Source: Hetaerina americana (taxonomy: Eukaryota; Arthropoda; Insecta; Odonata; Calopterygidae). From it: a DNA stretch of 64,000 nt. The position numbers and the translations under genes were made by a program. The notes beneath the pieces were generated by a model. The model was not told the origin of the DNA, did not search any database, and saw only the letters and a program-made list of their open reading frames with translations. The number at the start of each line of letters is the position of its first letter. Within the stretch, counting starts at the first letter, position 1. Positions 13,101 to 23,955 of this stretch are shown here, one piece after another. The stretch spans positions 62,573,090 to 62,637,089 of the forward strand of contig JAKTNV010000006.1 in assembly GCA_022747635.1 (NCBI GenBank), in the 5' to 3' direction.

Positions 13101-16100
13101 AATCATCGCAAGTCCACCAACTATTCTCCGCATCCGAACTCGTGCCCGCCTCCGCCGCCGTGGAAAGCCCTCTCCCCAGAGTGGGAAATTCCTCTCTTTT
13201 GGCGTAAAAGGGCGCATTTTGTCTCCGTGCTCACACCACGCCCACCTATTGGACCCACCCGCTTTCTCCCCTCGCCCCGCCCTCCCATTCAACTTCGTTC
13301 GCACCTTTCTCGCGGACCCAACTTCCGCTCAATGTTCTGACGTCTGTTCTCATTCGCGTCCCATCACTCCCCTCGCCACGCCTCCGGGGTCTCGGCTCAC
13401 AGTGATGCACTTCGGTCCGCTTTTCGCACCCTCCCTTCCGCACCCTCGCGTGCGTGGTCTCCCGCGTGTGTATCGCCACATCCCCCATCCACCTCTCTCT
13501 ATCCATGTCCCCTTTTCGCAGAGCTTCCCACGTGCATCCCCGATGAGCTCCGAGAGAGGTCGGGGAGGTGGTCTCTTCTCTTTGCTTGCTCTGTTCACCT
13601 TTTCCGGTAGATTAGGGAAACTTTCACCTCAGTGTGATTTTCGAGCGGAGGGGAAGTGAGACGGAGTTTGGAGAGAGGGATGAGGTTGGGTGTGAGGATT
13701 GTGTTGGAGAGGTTGGGAAAATATATAATGAACGATTTTCCAACTCTAGGGAAAGACTCATAAATTAGTAAGGGAGGAGGGGAATAAGGAGTTTTCGGTG
13801 GGAGGAGGCAGGAGTGGATTGGGTAGGGAGCGGGCGTGGGCGGTGGATGGAAGGGGGATAGAGAGAGGAAGGGCAAATGTAGGGTACGGGTTAGGCGTGT
13901 GCTGGGTCGCGAGGCTCTACTTTCGGCATGGAAAATAAAGCTCTCCCAATTACAGGAGGGCTTGCAACACGGCTTACCATGGGGAATCCTGTTTGTTTTG
14001 AAAAAGGGTTAAAAATCGGTGGGGCAAAATTCAATTTCTCATGCTCATATTTCACACGCCGTACTTAAATCTTTTGTTCCCCGCCTATTTAAAAAAAAAG
14101 ACAGAGAGGTTGCGATTAGTTTTTTGAGCATTTATATTAATATTTTTTTCGTAATGCCCCAGGTCTTTTCTTCGCTAAGGCAATTAATTTAAGTAAATTA
14201 AACGGATATGTCACTAATTATCCCCAATGTGAAATTTATCATATTCATGACTCTCCAGCCTTGATAAGTATTTTTGAGAGCTTTGTTATTTTTGATTTGA
14301 GCAGCTGAAACAATGGATTTTTTAGTCCGGGTATTATCGCTAAAAATAGACGCCCTTCAAAATCCGAAATAAATCAGCTCGTTGACAAATGTGAGCTCTG
14401 TCAATTATTTATTGCTTTCTAGTTTTAACAAAATGTTAAATATTCCAATAATCGTTTTTCCCGGTTAAGCTCTTTCACTTTTTAAAGCAAATGGATTTCA
14501 TTTAAATTTCCTACTCTATCCTTCCGAGGGTGTATGACATTCCATTCCGGTTAGAATATGTGTGTGATAGTTGACATACGAGTATTATCATCCATTCCGT
14601 TCTTTGGATATCCACGGAAGGAAATAGCTGATATCTTGAACAGTTATTTAGGAATAGAAAATTGCAAAATATTAAATCTTGAATTATTTTCAATAAATTA
14701 GAACATAAAGGATAGCAAAAATCTTACAATGTATTCCCATAGCTTACCAATAATAGTAAACAGCGCTGCTACGGTGATTACTGCGTCCATGTTATCTTGT
14801 TCATAATTCCTTTCGTGGTCGTCCTCCATCGCCTGCTTCTCTTAATTCATCGTTGGCCACTCGGTGAATTTTTTCATCAGTTATTGAACTAGAATAATTA
14901 TTTAACTCGGAATTTTACGTTTACTTTCTCTCTTAGGTAGGAAAAGTACCTTCCATGGTACTTTTGTTACTCTTGTCATGCGGCCCCATTTTCATAATTT
15001 TTCAGTAGCTCTGCAATTTATTCATATTCTGTGTGCACTTTTCTCCACTATCCGTACCTCGGCTGTGGATACGTAAATAGTTTTTTACAATTATCTTTCT
15101 GATGTCTAAGGTGATATTGATTTCCATTTATAGTGTTTACCCCAATGGAAAGCCGATTTCACGTTACACGTTGTGGTTTCTAAATCCATTTTCTTCTTCC
15201 ATCGTCAATTGGTTTGCTGCTTTAACTATTGACTTGTTCAAGTATATAGACCGCTAATTATTACATTGATACATACGAATTGGTATAAATGGCACATGAC
15301 GGTGAAATATGTAGCTTCCTTAATTTGTCTTATCCTTCGGTGGCGTAGAACTTTTGAGTTGAGAGATTTTTAGTCCTGCAATTAGGAATCATTATTGATA
15401 CTAAGCATGCTTAAGACAGACATTTAGCATGCTTAGTGGTATATTTGCGGAACGAGAATTTCCTTCGTGAGTGCTCTACTTTCACGTAAACTTACATGAG
15501 CGACGGTGTGCACTGTACTCTCAACTTGAAGTTTAAGGCAGAAGTCTCCAATTAGTCTTTCCATCGGGATTAAATGCAAACTTTTAATAGTTCACTGAGG
15601 CTGCCAAAAAACTATACCCTTCTCATAAACACCTCTTGAATTTTGTGTGCAAAATTTTATTATTCTCTTGTTATGCGTGGTATACGTACATATATATCTC
15701 GTGACCCGTGATATAAACTATCTTTTTTTATTTCCATCCAGGTTGTTGGGACATCACCGAACCTAACACTGCATGCCGGCCCTGAGACCGCGGGGCGGTA
15801 CCGGTGTACAGCCCGTGTGCCAACCCCGCACATACACTCCTCCTCCGCCCAGTCCCCGGTGGACCACGGACACCGGCAACCCCCTGGCGGCGGTGTCGGC
15901 CACCCTCCGTCTTCCGGACCCCCGCCCCCGCCACAGGAGTTCCCGGTGGCCACGGCGTACGCCTGGCTGAGACTTCGGGGTCCTCCCATCATTGTCTCGC
16001 GGAAAGTGCAGTTCGGTGTCCGGGGCGACACGGTCCGACTCGAGTGCGTGGCATTGTCAGTCCCACGGCCCGAGAGGGTCGTCTGGACGAGGGCTGGGCG

Positions 16101-19100
16101 TGACGTTGATGCAAGTAAGTGATCGGTTTAACGGTGGGGCTTTCCCTGCCCTATCTCCTCGACACTCCCCCGCCCTTTTTTCCTCAACCCCCCAAATCCC
16201 GCTGCCGAAGGCTCTCTCCATCCTCCCCCCCTCCGCAACAGACACGATCGAGCAACAATGCACGGGCATCCGCCAAAGCGCCCATGTTCAACGGGATTGA
16301 AATGCTCGCTCATCCAGGGTCATCCATGTATAGTAACCCGCAGACACTCCTCAGCCATGTCCGCGGCAGGAGAACCTGGAAGACAGATGAAATAAAAAAC
16401 AGTTCGCTCGGGAAAAAAGAACGGGTGTATTTCATTGATATTTTCTTACGATAAATAGTATCGATGCAGAATTCTAAATGACCGTGGTTCGGCTCCCGGT
16501 TAAAGGAAATTTGTGTCTTCCTAGATAGTCTCGATCCTTATCGTATCGAACGTATCCTTCCATTTCCCTAAGTGGCCTTTTGATTGTTTAATCGTTATGA
16601 AACCCTTTCCTTATAAACGTAGCTATTTCTTTGATGTATTGTTTTCTAAAATTCGCGAACACAGACTCCACCGCGATATTGTTTAAAAATCAGTAGATAA
16701 ATATGACACAATTTGCGATTCTCTCCAAATTTAACCTTAATAGGTTAATAACGTTTTTCGATTTTTCTTTCGCGAGCCGACTCTTAGTTAGATAAATCCG
16801 TCGCCCTCAGGTTGAAGATGAGACTAGGTGTTGGGCACTTTGCTGACGCTATGATGTGTTGGGCCTTTGGGCAGGATGAATTGTCATACTTTCTAGTGCG
16901 TGGGATTTCGAGTTCAGTACTTGATTTAGATATTAAAAATTTTTTTAAGACTCAATTTTTTGGTAGTAGTCCTTGCAAATTATTCTGAATTATTTATTTT
17001 TAGGGGTCTGCTCATTTTTGGCAAAAAACGGCAGAATTTACTATGTGCGAAATGGTTAAAGCAAAAGAGCCCCTCTAAAATTGCAAGTTTTTTGTAGTGA
17101 TTTCCCGTGGTTTTATATATTTCATTCAGTTCAAGTGCCAAAATATCTAGTGTTTGAAGTATTCATTTCATTTATGCACAATTTATATGAGAGCACTCAT
17201 ATCGATGTCGTGCGCAACATAAAACCTAATTTATGTTATTCTATTTGCCGAATGTTCTGTTATTGTTTTCTGAATATAATTTGCATGCGCTTAAGAGATG
17301 ATATAATTAATAGAAATTCTTTTTCATTCATTAGGTGATCGTGATTTTTCTGTGCTGGAAGATCCTCTTCCTGAAGGCATAAAGAGCACCCTCATCATCA
17401 GAGACTCGCACGAGGACCACTTTGGACCTTACAATTGCTCCGTCACGAACCCTTATGGCAGTGACGGCTTGGAAATCACCCTGAAGATGCAAAGTAAGTA
17501 CGCCAAGAGGAGTTTGAACTTCAGCTAAGTTCGGAAAATTACCCAAAATGCACCCTACTCTTTTACCAACTTCACTACTAATTTATGTGATGATACCGGT
17601 ATTGAAATTTTTTAAATAAATAAAAGTAAATTTTTAAATCCGAACGATGCGAGAATGTATGATGATATTTTCTCAATCAACTGGTTACGGGGTCTGATAT
17701 TGATCATTCTATATATTTATATGAAGTGTCGAATTTTTTTTAATGAGAGTTTTTTGAAATGAGAGTATATTGCGCTTCCCATTATCCCCATGAACCGAGA
17801 GCTATTATTTTTGGTAGAGGCTATCCCAGGTGCTGAATAATTTACAGCATCCTCCCTGCTTTTCACTACTCTGATGTTTAAAATCCATTTTTATCCAATC
17901 ACGACCCCTTCCGTTTCTCTTTCCTTTTTCCCCTTCTCCCCTCTGCAAATTCGGCCCAAAATACCAATAGCATAACTCTCTTTTCCCGCTTTCTCTTCAA
18001 TCAAGTTTCCTTCGGCACTCTTAAATACAAGAAAGCAGAACCGACCAAGGTCTCTTACACACTCCTTCGCCCGTGAGGATTTATTTTATTTCTCCCCCCT
18101 CCCGCAAACCTCTTTCCCGAAACCAGTCGCCCACGAGGGGAAAAAAACACAACTCGTGAGTGCGGGGAAAGGGAAGCGGTCGACTCCGTATCCTGGACAC
18201 GTATTTAGCGCCACTCCGTGCATTCGCCTTCGTCCCCATCTCCGGCCTTATTCCACCCCCTCCCCCTCGACACATCCCGAAGCACCCGTCGGCGTCCTCT
18301 GCGGCGACTCGGCACACCGCAACCCCCCCCTCTTTTCTCCTTTTTCCTTCTCCCTCCACTCATCTCAATAACCCTCTGGGTTTAATATCGCCGTTATCTG
18401 TCCCATATGACAACAAGCCCGCAGCCACCCATCGGTGCGATGAAGAAAGAGCGCTAGGAGACGCTGGGGAGCATCGCTCCCTCCCCCCGACCGCCCACCC
18501 TTTATCTCCCACCTATCCCATCATTCCCCACGCCCCCCTTTCAACCTCCACCTCTGTCGGTTCCATCGACTCCATCAAGCAAAGAGTGCGGAAATATCCC
18601 TCGGATGAAACGTTATGGGGGAGAAGAGCATTATTTCGCATTGCATGTGCTTCGACCTCATTACCCTTGAACATTTAAAACCTAGCACACAGGGATGTAA
18701 TTTTGGATTTTTTTAAAAAAATTCGCATAGAAGAGTATTTTGGGTGTTGTAGCGTTGCGGTAAAATGGGGTATAGTTGGTGCACGGCCATTACATACTTC
18801 TTAAGTATTGCAAATATACAAATTGCACCTGATAACTGTTGAAACGAAATTATTCGAGCCCTTACAAACATTGCACGTGGACGAGACGCCAACACTGAAT
18901 GCTTACTCACAGAAATAGAAAATTGTTTTTCCCACGGACAATTTGGGAAGGACCACAAGGTATCCATTAAATTTCAAGATTTAAAAAACATTTCGACTAT
19001 CATACTTATAAATGTTCCTCGATTGCCTTTTCCTCATCTCTTCATCCTTCCTAAACATAGCACGTAATGTTATTGAAATTTTAGGTGTAACTGTAATGTT

Positions 19101-22100
19101 TCCGCCGATGATACGTTCGTAGACCGATGTGTTGTTCATGAATCATCCTTCCGGATTCTAACTACTAATATAAAATTAACTCTAACTGAATTTTTAAATT
19201 TATTTTGGCTTTGAAGTTTTATCAGCAAACTTACATAAATTGCTTAGAGTGTCTCAACGAGTCGATTAATGCAATTTTAAGAGAAAGGGCAGTTAGTAGT
19301 CGTTCCCGTCAGTCTTCAAGTTCGCTCGAAATGAAGGAAATTTGCTTTGAAACTAGGAATATCTGGCTTTCGATTAATGGTTCTGGAATCATCCCTCGAG
19401 TACGAATCGCAATAGACGCAGCTCTTATGCACAAATGGTCGAAGATCACTGACCCATTTTGACATGCTGAATTTCTTACCTCGTGAACGTCTCCTGCTGC
19501 GGACTAAGGAATTTGGAAAAGCAGACGTTCGGCAATAGCTTTGGGAAACATTAATGATGAAGACATTTTTCTGCTGTAACAATTCCAGTACGCCAAATGC
19601 GGGGAAACGTGCAGTATTTCAAAAGGAAAAATCACTAATAAGGTAAATAATTCGAAATAATATACAAATCATGTGCAAATATTTACTTGCGACATACGTG
19701 ATTGTCAGACGTCATTCGTTTTAGATGGGCATAATATGCTGCGGATAAAAAAGTGGAAGACCTGAGAAGATAACCCGGTTCTGAACTGAGAATAATATTT
19801 GTAACCATACGCGTGATAGTTGACAACGGCATTTTACATCTTTTTTTATGATGTCTAATTTTGTTAGCATCGTGATAAATATAGTAACCAACCTATATTA
19901 AGAAAAAATGACCCATATTTCGAAAATAACTTTAAAAATTCCTGTCAATTAAAGTTCAACTGAAAGTACTCGGAACCAGTCATAACGTAGCTTTCGTTTT
20001 TCCCAAAGACCCAAGTGTACAAGTTGCCAGCCCCGGTGCCGCAATCCAAAGGTTTTGGGTTCGATTCCCGTCTCGGCTTGCTTCATTTACACCACCTAGG
20101 GCTTGGGTGCTCGTAATTGTGACTGTTAATAGTCCGATGTAAAAGGCCAAAAAGTGCTGTTTTCGGACTATGGCTAAATAAATAAACATCATGCAACGAA
20201 AGTTGACGTTTCGATTGCATTTCGTTTGAATAAAACACAAAGTTAAATCTTTATACACTCTTTTTTTCTTAGTAATGACCGTCGAAATTTGCAACTTGCG
20301 TGCTAGCAACAATAAGAATAAATTAGTGAAATCTTCTCCTGACAGCCATTATAAAAACTGTATTATACTGGATAAAATATTGTCTCACTCTTCACTCATG
20401 GATTAAACGAGTTTTAACTGTCAAATCAGTTTTGCGTCACTGCCGAACGTTTTTTTTTTTATCTTTCGTTTAAAGCACCGGGCGTCGGTCGAAGGAGTTA
20501 TTGTGCTTCGAGAGAAATATGTGTAACTTCTTAATAAATAAATTTTGTTCTCAGCCATGGCAAGAGTAGTGTGTTACTTTTATATTCAATTCTGTGAATA
20601 AAACACGCACGCATCAAATTTCGCCCGCGTTTCTTTGATCATTGGAATCTCACCTACATCTGTCCCATCAAAAAGTCCACCCCGTAGTCTACATGTCATC
20701 TCCACTCGCTCTCTTTCTTTTTATTTTTCACTCACCGATTCCCACCCTCTCACAGCCTCCACCACACATCCTTTCTCCCGAACCCTCAGCCACTCTTCAT
20801 CTTTGATTATGCAATCAACCTTTCCGTACATCTGATCAAGCTAATTACTACGACCCTTTTTTTGGGTTTCCACATATAGATCTCATCCAACAGATAACCT
20901 TTTTCTTACCTTGCAGAAACGTTGCCGCTGCTCGTGATCATATTCGGAATTATCGGAGGCATTGCTTTTCTGGTCGTGTGCGCCATGATCTTGCTGTGGT
21001 GCCAGAAGAAATCGAAGAAAGCTGAAGGTGAGTTTTTTCCATTTTTTCCTGGATAGTCTGCGATTACTCAGTAATAGTAGTAATCGCACGAATCATTTAG
21101 CCGTTTCCCCCCCCCCCTCCCCCCCGAAGTTCTTGTGCCACTCAATCATTATTTTGGAAAGATATCGATCGAATTAATAGCAATTTTTACGATTTTTGGG
21201 AAGAATTGTATTGAAAGAACATGTACACATTTTAATTAAACTTATAGAAATATTTCCCTTCAAATGCTTCTTCATCAGAATCATTAGGGAAAAGAATTGG
21301 TGCGACTTGAGCAATTTCACACATTAGTTTTCTTCTCTATCAATTATAACGCTCGCGATGTTGGCTTAGGGTTGTAACTCGTCTGCCAAATTACGCTGTG
21401 TATTTATTTATTTAAGAAAGAGTAAATGAAAACCATTGTTTGATTGATATCTCTAATTTGAGTCAATGAGAAAGAATGAGTCGCTTTGTTTCTTTAATAA
21501 AATTCTCAGTCGCCATATATTTAAAGGTAACATTCACAAGAAATGCTCGCCTTAGAGCTCGACATAATAATTCCACGTAATACTTGTACGTATTCTGACA
21601 AACGACGTGAAGTTTGTTCATTAAACTCCATCAAATTCACCGCCACCTAAACAACATTTTTTTGTCCGCAGCTCCAGACGAGGAGAAGCAAACGAAAATG
21701 GCGGGGGCCGTCATCCAGGGTCAAGGAGGGCAGCCGCAGCACCACCACGTGCACCACGTGGTGCACACGCACCAATCGGATCGTTCGTCTAATGACTCGG
21801 ATCTTAAGGTGGAGATTCGAACGGCGTCTTCACTCAGCAACACGCTCAATGAGCGCGACTCGACGGGGCCGTGGTGCGAGGACGAGGAGGAGGAGGAGGA
21901 CGGCGAGGTGCGCATCTCGGCCGTTGATGACGTCGACCAGGGCATCGTCACGTCTGCGGGGGTCATGGCTGGGGGGCCTGTCGTCCTGGGGCCGAGGCTG
22001 TCGCTAATGACGGCCGGTGGAGAGCTGGGTTTCCGATATTCCGCCGCCGGAGGAGGCTCCGTCGCTCCCGAGTACCCAGAGCCTACCTTCCCGCCCAAAC

Positions 22101-23955
22101 CAGTGAGTGTCAAAGGTTGAAATTACGGTCGCCTTTACTTGCATATACTGTACATAGTGTACTTATGAAATATCTCTTGACTATGCAAAGGTTTCTGATG
22201 CATAAGATATATTCAATCATGTGAACCGGTTACTTCAATTATGCTCAATATTTATCAGTTTTTGGAGTTGCTCACCTATTCTATCATTGGAAACTTGGAT
22301 ATGATAGTTATTCTATCCGTCTGTGCTCTTCTACTTCTTCCACTTTTGTATGAGTTGGCTCAATTATTTTTTACCAATCAACATTTATAAAAAAACATTC
22401 CGTAGCCTCTTATTTTTATGATTTTAACTAAGATCTACGTAGCCATTACAATTAGAAATCCTTATGGGTTTTCCTATCGCTGAATTTAATTTTTATATCA
22501 ATAAAATATTTCCGAAAATTGATGATTTATAATTATAAATACCATGCGATTTCCAATTTTTTTCGATTTTTTTTAAATATTAGCATTAAAACAGAGTATA
22601 CGATAGGAAATGAAAATAACTTTTGGCAAATATCAAATTACGTGCAAGTAAATGTAATTAAACGTCGTCATTTACTATGTTTATAATTCTGATATTTTCC
22701 CCTGTCCCCCCCCCCCATATGTTGTGACCTAGTGACCCCTCTCAAACGTGGTTGCACAGTGTGTGAGTATAATTATCATAACTACTCACCAAAGTCTTTA
22801 TTGCGAGTTAGAGTTATTGTAATTTATTCTAGCAACATGCATGGTGAAAACCTTTAAACGAAAAACATACACTAGATATGTTTAAGGTTTATGTTTGTCT
22901 TCCGTTTCGTAACTATTTAGAGTATAGAACGACTTAGTCGAAATTCTGTCTCTACGTTATTGTTTTATAGCTCAATAGAAATGGTATAGGTAGAGCATCT
23001 GGTGATTGCGAAAAAATTTCCATACTGCATGCTGATTTGTCTGCATACCCGAAGTTGACATATATTACCTTTATGATTAATGTTATGATTGCAGTGAACA
23101 TAATTATTTGAATATGTATGAAAGAACGCATATCGAATGCTCTATTGAATGCGTATCAGAACTTGTCAGAGGTTCAGTATAGGTAGCGAGGAGTGATAAG
23201 GAGAGGTGGCATGGTAGACGTTCATAACATTCTTAGCCTGCATGGCACAGTCAGGAGGGACATGGTAATATATCGTTGATTTGTAATAGCAGCCCCATCT
23301 TCATTTCCAGGACGGCACGAGCAACAACGGGTACGTCCCCTATGTGGATTACGCCAGAGATTACAACCCACCCCCGCCGCCTTCCATACACGACGCCCTG
23401 AGGGGGAAGAGCACCATCCCGCCTCCACCTCCATCCTACGGGGCCACGGTCGACCCTCGGTATAACGCCACGTATGGGAACCCTTACCTGCGAACCCCTC
23501 CCCCGCCGCCTCTCTCCTCTGGTGGCAGCAACAACAGTCTCCCGCAGCCCCCCACGTCGCACGCCCTCAACCTCAGCGACCCACCGATGGCGGCCTCGCC
23601 CGTCTCGAGCGCCTACACCCCGACCACCTCATCCTACGCCACGAGCACGCTGCCCTCGTCCGCGTCCAACTACGGAATTTCGTCGACGGGTCCCCTGGCC
23701 AACGTGGGCAACCCAGCATCTTACGGAACCCTCAAGGCGGGCACCACCCCGCCCCCGGCCGCCTCCTCATCCTCCGCATCCTCATCCCCTTCGGGCACCC
23801 TGACCTGTGTCAACGGCAACAAGGCGAACCTGAGGAACGGGGCCGTACCGCAGGTGGCTCGGCTTCCCACGTCCCCGACGCGGCACTACATCGTGCCCTC
23901 CCACCACCAACAGCCCAGCGTGGTGAAAAGGGGAACCCTGGCGACCCACGTTTGA
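7015..23955 (+). CDS. kirre: Kirre/Roughest (Neph-family) Ig-superfamily adhesion receptor, 3' portion, six coding exons
   Basis: Joining 7015-7142, 15742-16114, 17335-17493, 20917-21027, 21672-22102 and 23311-23955 gives one open frame of 615 residues plus a stop, with all junctions at AG/GT sites and matching phases (1 into the first exon, then 0, 1, 1, 1, 0). In order the protein shows the penultimate Ig domain (residues 1-122), the last Ig domain (about 123-220), a transmembrane helix (223-248), a basic stop-transfer QKKSKK, and a tail of about 360 residues. Tail motifs SDLKVEI (300-306), NGYVPYVDY (407-415), DPRYNATYGNPYLR (449-462) and C-terminal THV fit Drosophila Rst/Kirre. THV is a class I PDZ ligand, also found in vertebrate Neph1. 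The family mediates homophilic and heterophilic adhesion with Sns/Hibris-type partners. The N-terminus lies off the window. I cannot tell whether the locus matches kirre, rst or a single pre-duplication ancestor; the symbol is a best guess. Confidence 0.93.
7143..15741 (+). other. Intron of the receptor gene (8.6 kb)
   Basis: Bounded by donor GTAAAT at 7143 and acceptor CCAG ending 15741. No exon was supported inside. It holds GC-rich stretches at about 8440-8800, 9960-10600 (with CT repeats near 10866-10894) and 12900-13700, plus a 12-base perfect inverted repeat at 15400-15437. Long open frames over 12904-13659 are compositional. Confidence 0.8.
15400..15437. repeat. 12-base perfect inverted repeat
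   Basis: ACTAAGCATGCT at 15400-15411 and AGCATGCTTAGT at 15426-15437 are reverse complements separated by 14 bases. It lies 0.3 kb upstream of a coding exon. Confidence 0.8.
15742..16114 (+). CDS. kirre: Receptor exon: end of penultimate Ig domain with Pro/Gly-rich insertion, start of last Ig domain
   Basis: This 373-base exon has acceptor TTTCCATCCAG ending at 15741 and donor GTAAGT at 16115. It opens VVGTSPNLTL, a potential N-glycosylation site, and then TAGRYRCTARV, the F strand with the paired cysteine (residue 65). A Pro/Gly/Ser/His-rich stretch (about residues 70-112) follows before ATAYAWLRLRG, which reads as the G strand. The next domain begins GPPIIVSRKVQFGVRGDTVRLEC (cysteine 145) with tryptophan 158. 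The exon is very GC-rich, unlike the flanking introns. The insertion is described in the findings. It stays in frame with no stop, so it is probably translated. Confidence 0.9.
16115..17334 (+). other. Intron of the receptor gene (1.2 kb)
   Basis: Donor GTAAGT and acceptor TTAG are both present. The first 200 bases continue the GC-rich composition of the preceding exon, with C-rich runs. The rest is AT-rich. No other feature seen. Confidence 0.85.
17335..17493 (+). CDS. kirre: Receptor exon: second half of last Ig domain
   Basis: This exon of 159 bases is flanked by acceptor TTCATTAG (ending 17334) and donor GTAAGT (17494). Both ends are phase 1, so the exon is symmetric and could be skipped without shifting the frame. 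It encodes DRDFSVLEDPLPEGIKSTL, then IIRDSHEDHFGPYNCSVTN, which includes the F-strand cysteine (residue 202) and an NCS glycosylation sequon. GIKSTLIIRDS is a close match to the Rst/Kirre last Ig domain. The intron preceding it splits this Ig domain between its C and E strands. Confidence 0.93.
17494..20916 (+). other. Intron of the receptor gene (3.4 kb)
   Basis: Donor GTAAGT at 17494 and acceptor CTTGCAG ending 20916. It contains a C-rich island at about 17870-18560 and a SINE at about 20000-20186. The open frames in the island are Pro/Ser-rich translations of C-runs, not exons. Confidence 0.85.
20000..20186 (+). mobile_element. tRNA-derived SINE
   Basis: A tRNA-like half is visible: GCAATCCAAAGG, then the pol III B box GGTTCGATTCC at 20058-20068 in the spacing of an anticodon stem followed by a T arm. 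A non-tRNA body follows, ending in a short ATAAATAAATA-type tail near 20175. The A-box region is degenerate and no acceptor stem closes, so this is not a functional tRNA. Boundaries are approximate, and no target-site duplication could be defined by eye. Confidence 0.55.
20917..21027 (+). CDS. kirre: Receptor exon: transmembrane helix
   Basis: This 111-base symmetric (phase 1-1) exon lies after acceptor TTACCTTGCAG and before donor GTGAGT. It encodes a short juxtamembrane link and one hydrophobic helix of about 26 residues, from LPLLVIIFGIIGG through CAMILLWC. A cluster QKKSKK follows, which sets the expected type I orientation with the Ig domains outside. Skipping this exon would leave the frame intact and remove the membrane anchor. 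That would yield a soluble form, but no sequence evidence shows this happens. Confidence 0.92.
21028..21671 (+). other. Intron of the receptor gene (0.64 kb)
   Basis: Donor GTGAGT, acceptor TCCGCAG. It contains a pair of C-homopolymer runs at about 21106-21125. Otherwise AT-rich with nothing recognised. Confidence 0.85.
21672..22102 (+). CDS. kirre: Receptor exon: membrane-proximal cytoplasmic tail
   Basis: This 431-base exon has its acceptor AG at 21670-21671 and donor GTGAGT at 22103. It encodes residues 258-401, beginning APDEEKQTKM. Visible features are a His-rich run (HHHVHHVVHTH, 281-291), the Rst/Kirre-type motif SDLKVEI (300-306), a run of acidic residues (327-336), and a Gly/Ala/Pro-rich low-complexity end (EYPEPTFPPKP). 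Apart from SDLKVEI this part is not conserved enough for me to match, which is usual for this family's tail. It has several serines and few tyrosines. Confidence 0.9.
22103..23310 (+). other. Intron of the receptor gene (1.2 kb)
   Basis: Donor GTGAGT at 22103, acceptor ATTTCCAG ending 23310. It holds a C-homopolymer near 22705. No exon or repeat identified. Confidence 0.85.
23311..23955 (+). CDS. kirre: Receptor terminal coding exon: distal cytoplasmic tail and PDZ ligand
   Basis: The exon starts after TCATTTCCAG (ending 23310) in phase 0 and runs 214 codons to a TGA at 23953-23955. It opens with NGYVPYVDYARDYNPPPPP, the Rst/Kirre tyrosine-bearing motif that could be phosphorylated and bind SH2 adaptors. 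Proline stretches follow that could bind SH3 or WW domains, then DPRYNATYGNPYLR. Next come a long Ser/Pro/Thr/Ala-rich region and the last residues GTLATHV. THV fits class I PDZ binding as in Kirre and Neph1. The exon is GC-rich, which creates long spurious antisense frames. Confidence 0.94.
   Translation, partial: DGTSNNGYVPYVDYARDYNPPPPPSIHDALRGKSTIPPPPPSYGATVDPRYNATYGNPYLRTPPPPPLSSGGSNNSLPQPPTSHALNLSDPPMAASPVSSAYTPTTSSYATSTLPSSASNYGISSTGPLANVGNPASYGTLKAGTTPPPAASSSSASSSPSGTLTCVNGNKANLRNGAVPQVARLPTSPTRHYIVPSHHQQPSVVKRGTLATHV

Noticed and set aside
12904..13659. 251-codon open frame on the plus strand, with overlapping frames on both strands
   Set aside because: Pro/Ser-rich, repeated in several frames of a C-rich island, with no domain and no splice context. 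Composition explains it.
18160..18678. 172-codon open frame in an intron
   Set aside because: Low-complexity translation of C-runs within the receptor intron, not in the receptor frame and with no domain.
20020..20090. Functional tRNA gene
   Set aside because: The B box and part of an anticodon arm are present, but the A box is degenerate and no acceptor stem closes. The following body and tail indicate a SINE.
21721..22113. Antisense open frame over a receptor exon
   Set aside because: Shadow of the GC-rich coding exon on the other strand.
7015..23955. Assignment to Sns/Hibris (nephrin-type) instead of Kirre/Rst
   Set aside because: Those proteins have more Ig domains and a fibronectin domain before the membrane. 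Here an Ig domain directly precedes the helix and the tail carries Rst/Kirre motifs and THV.
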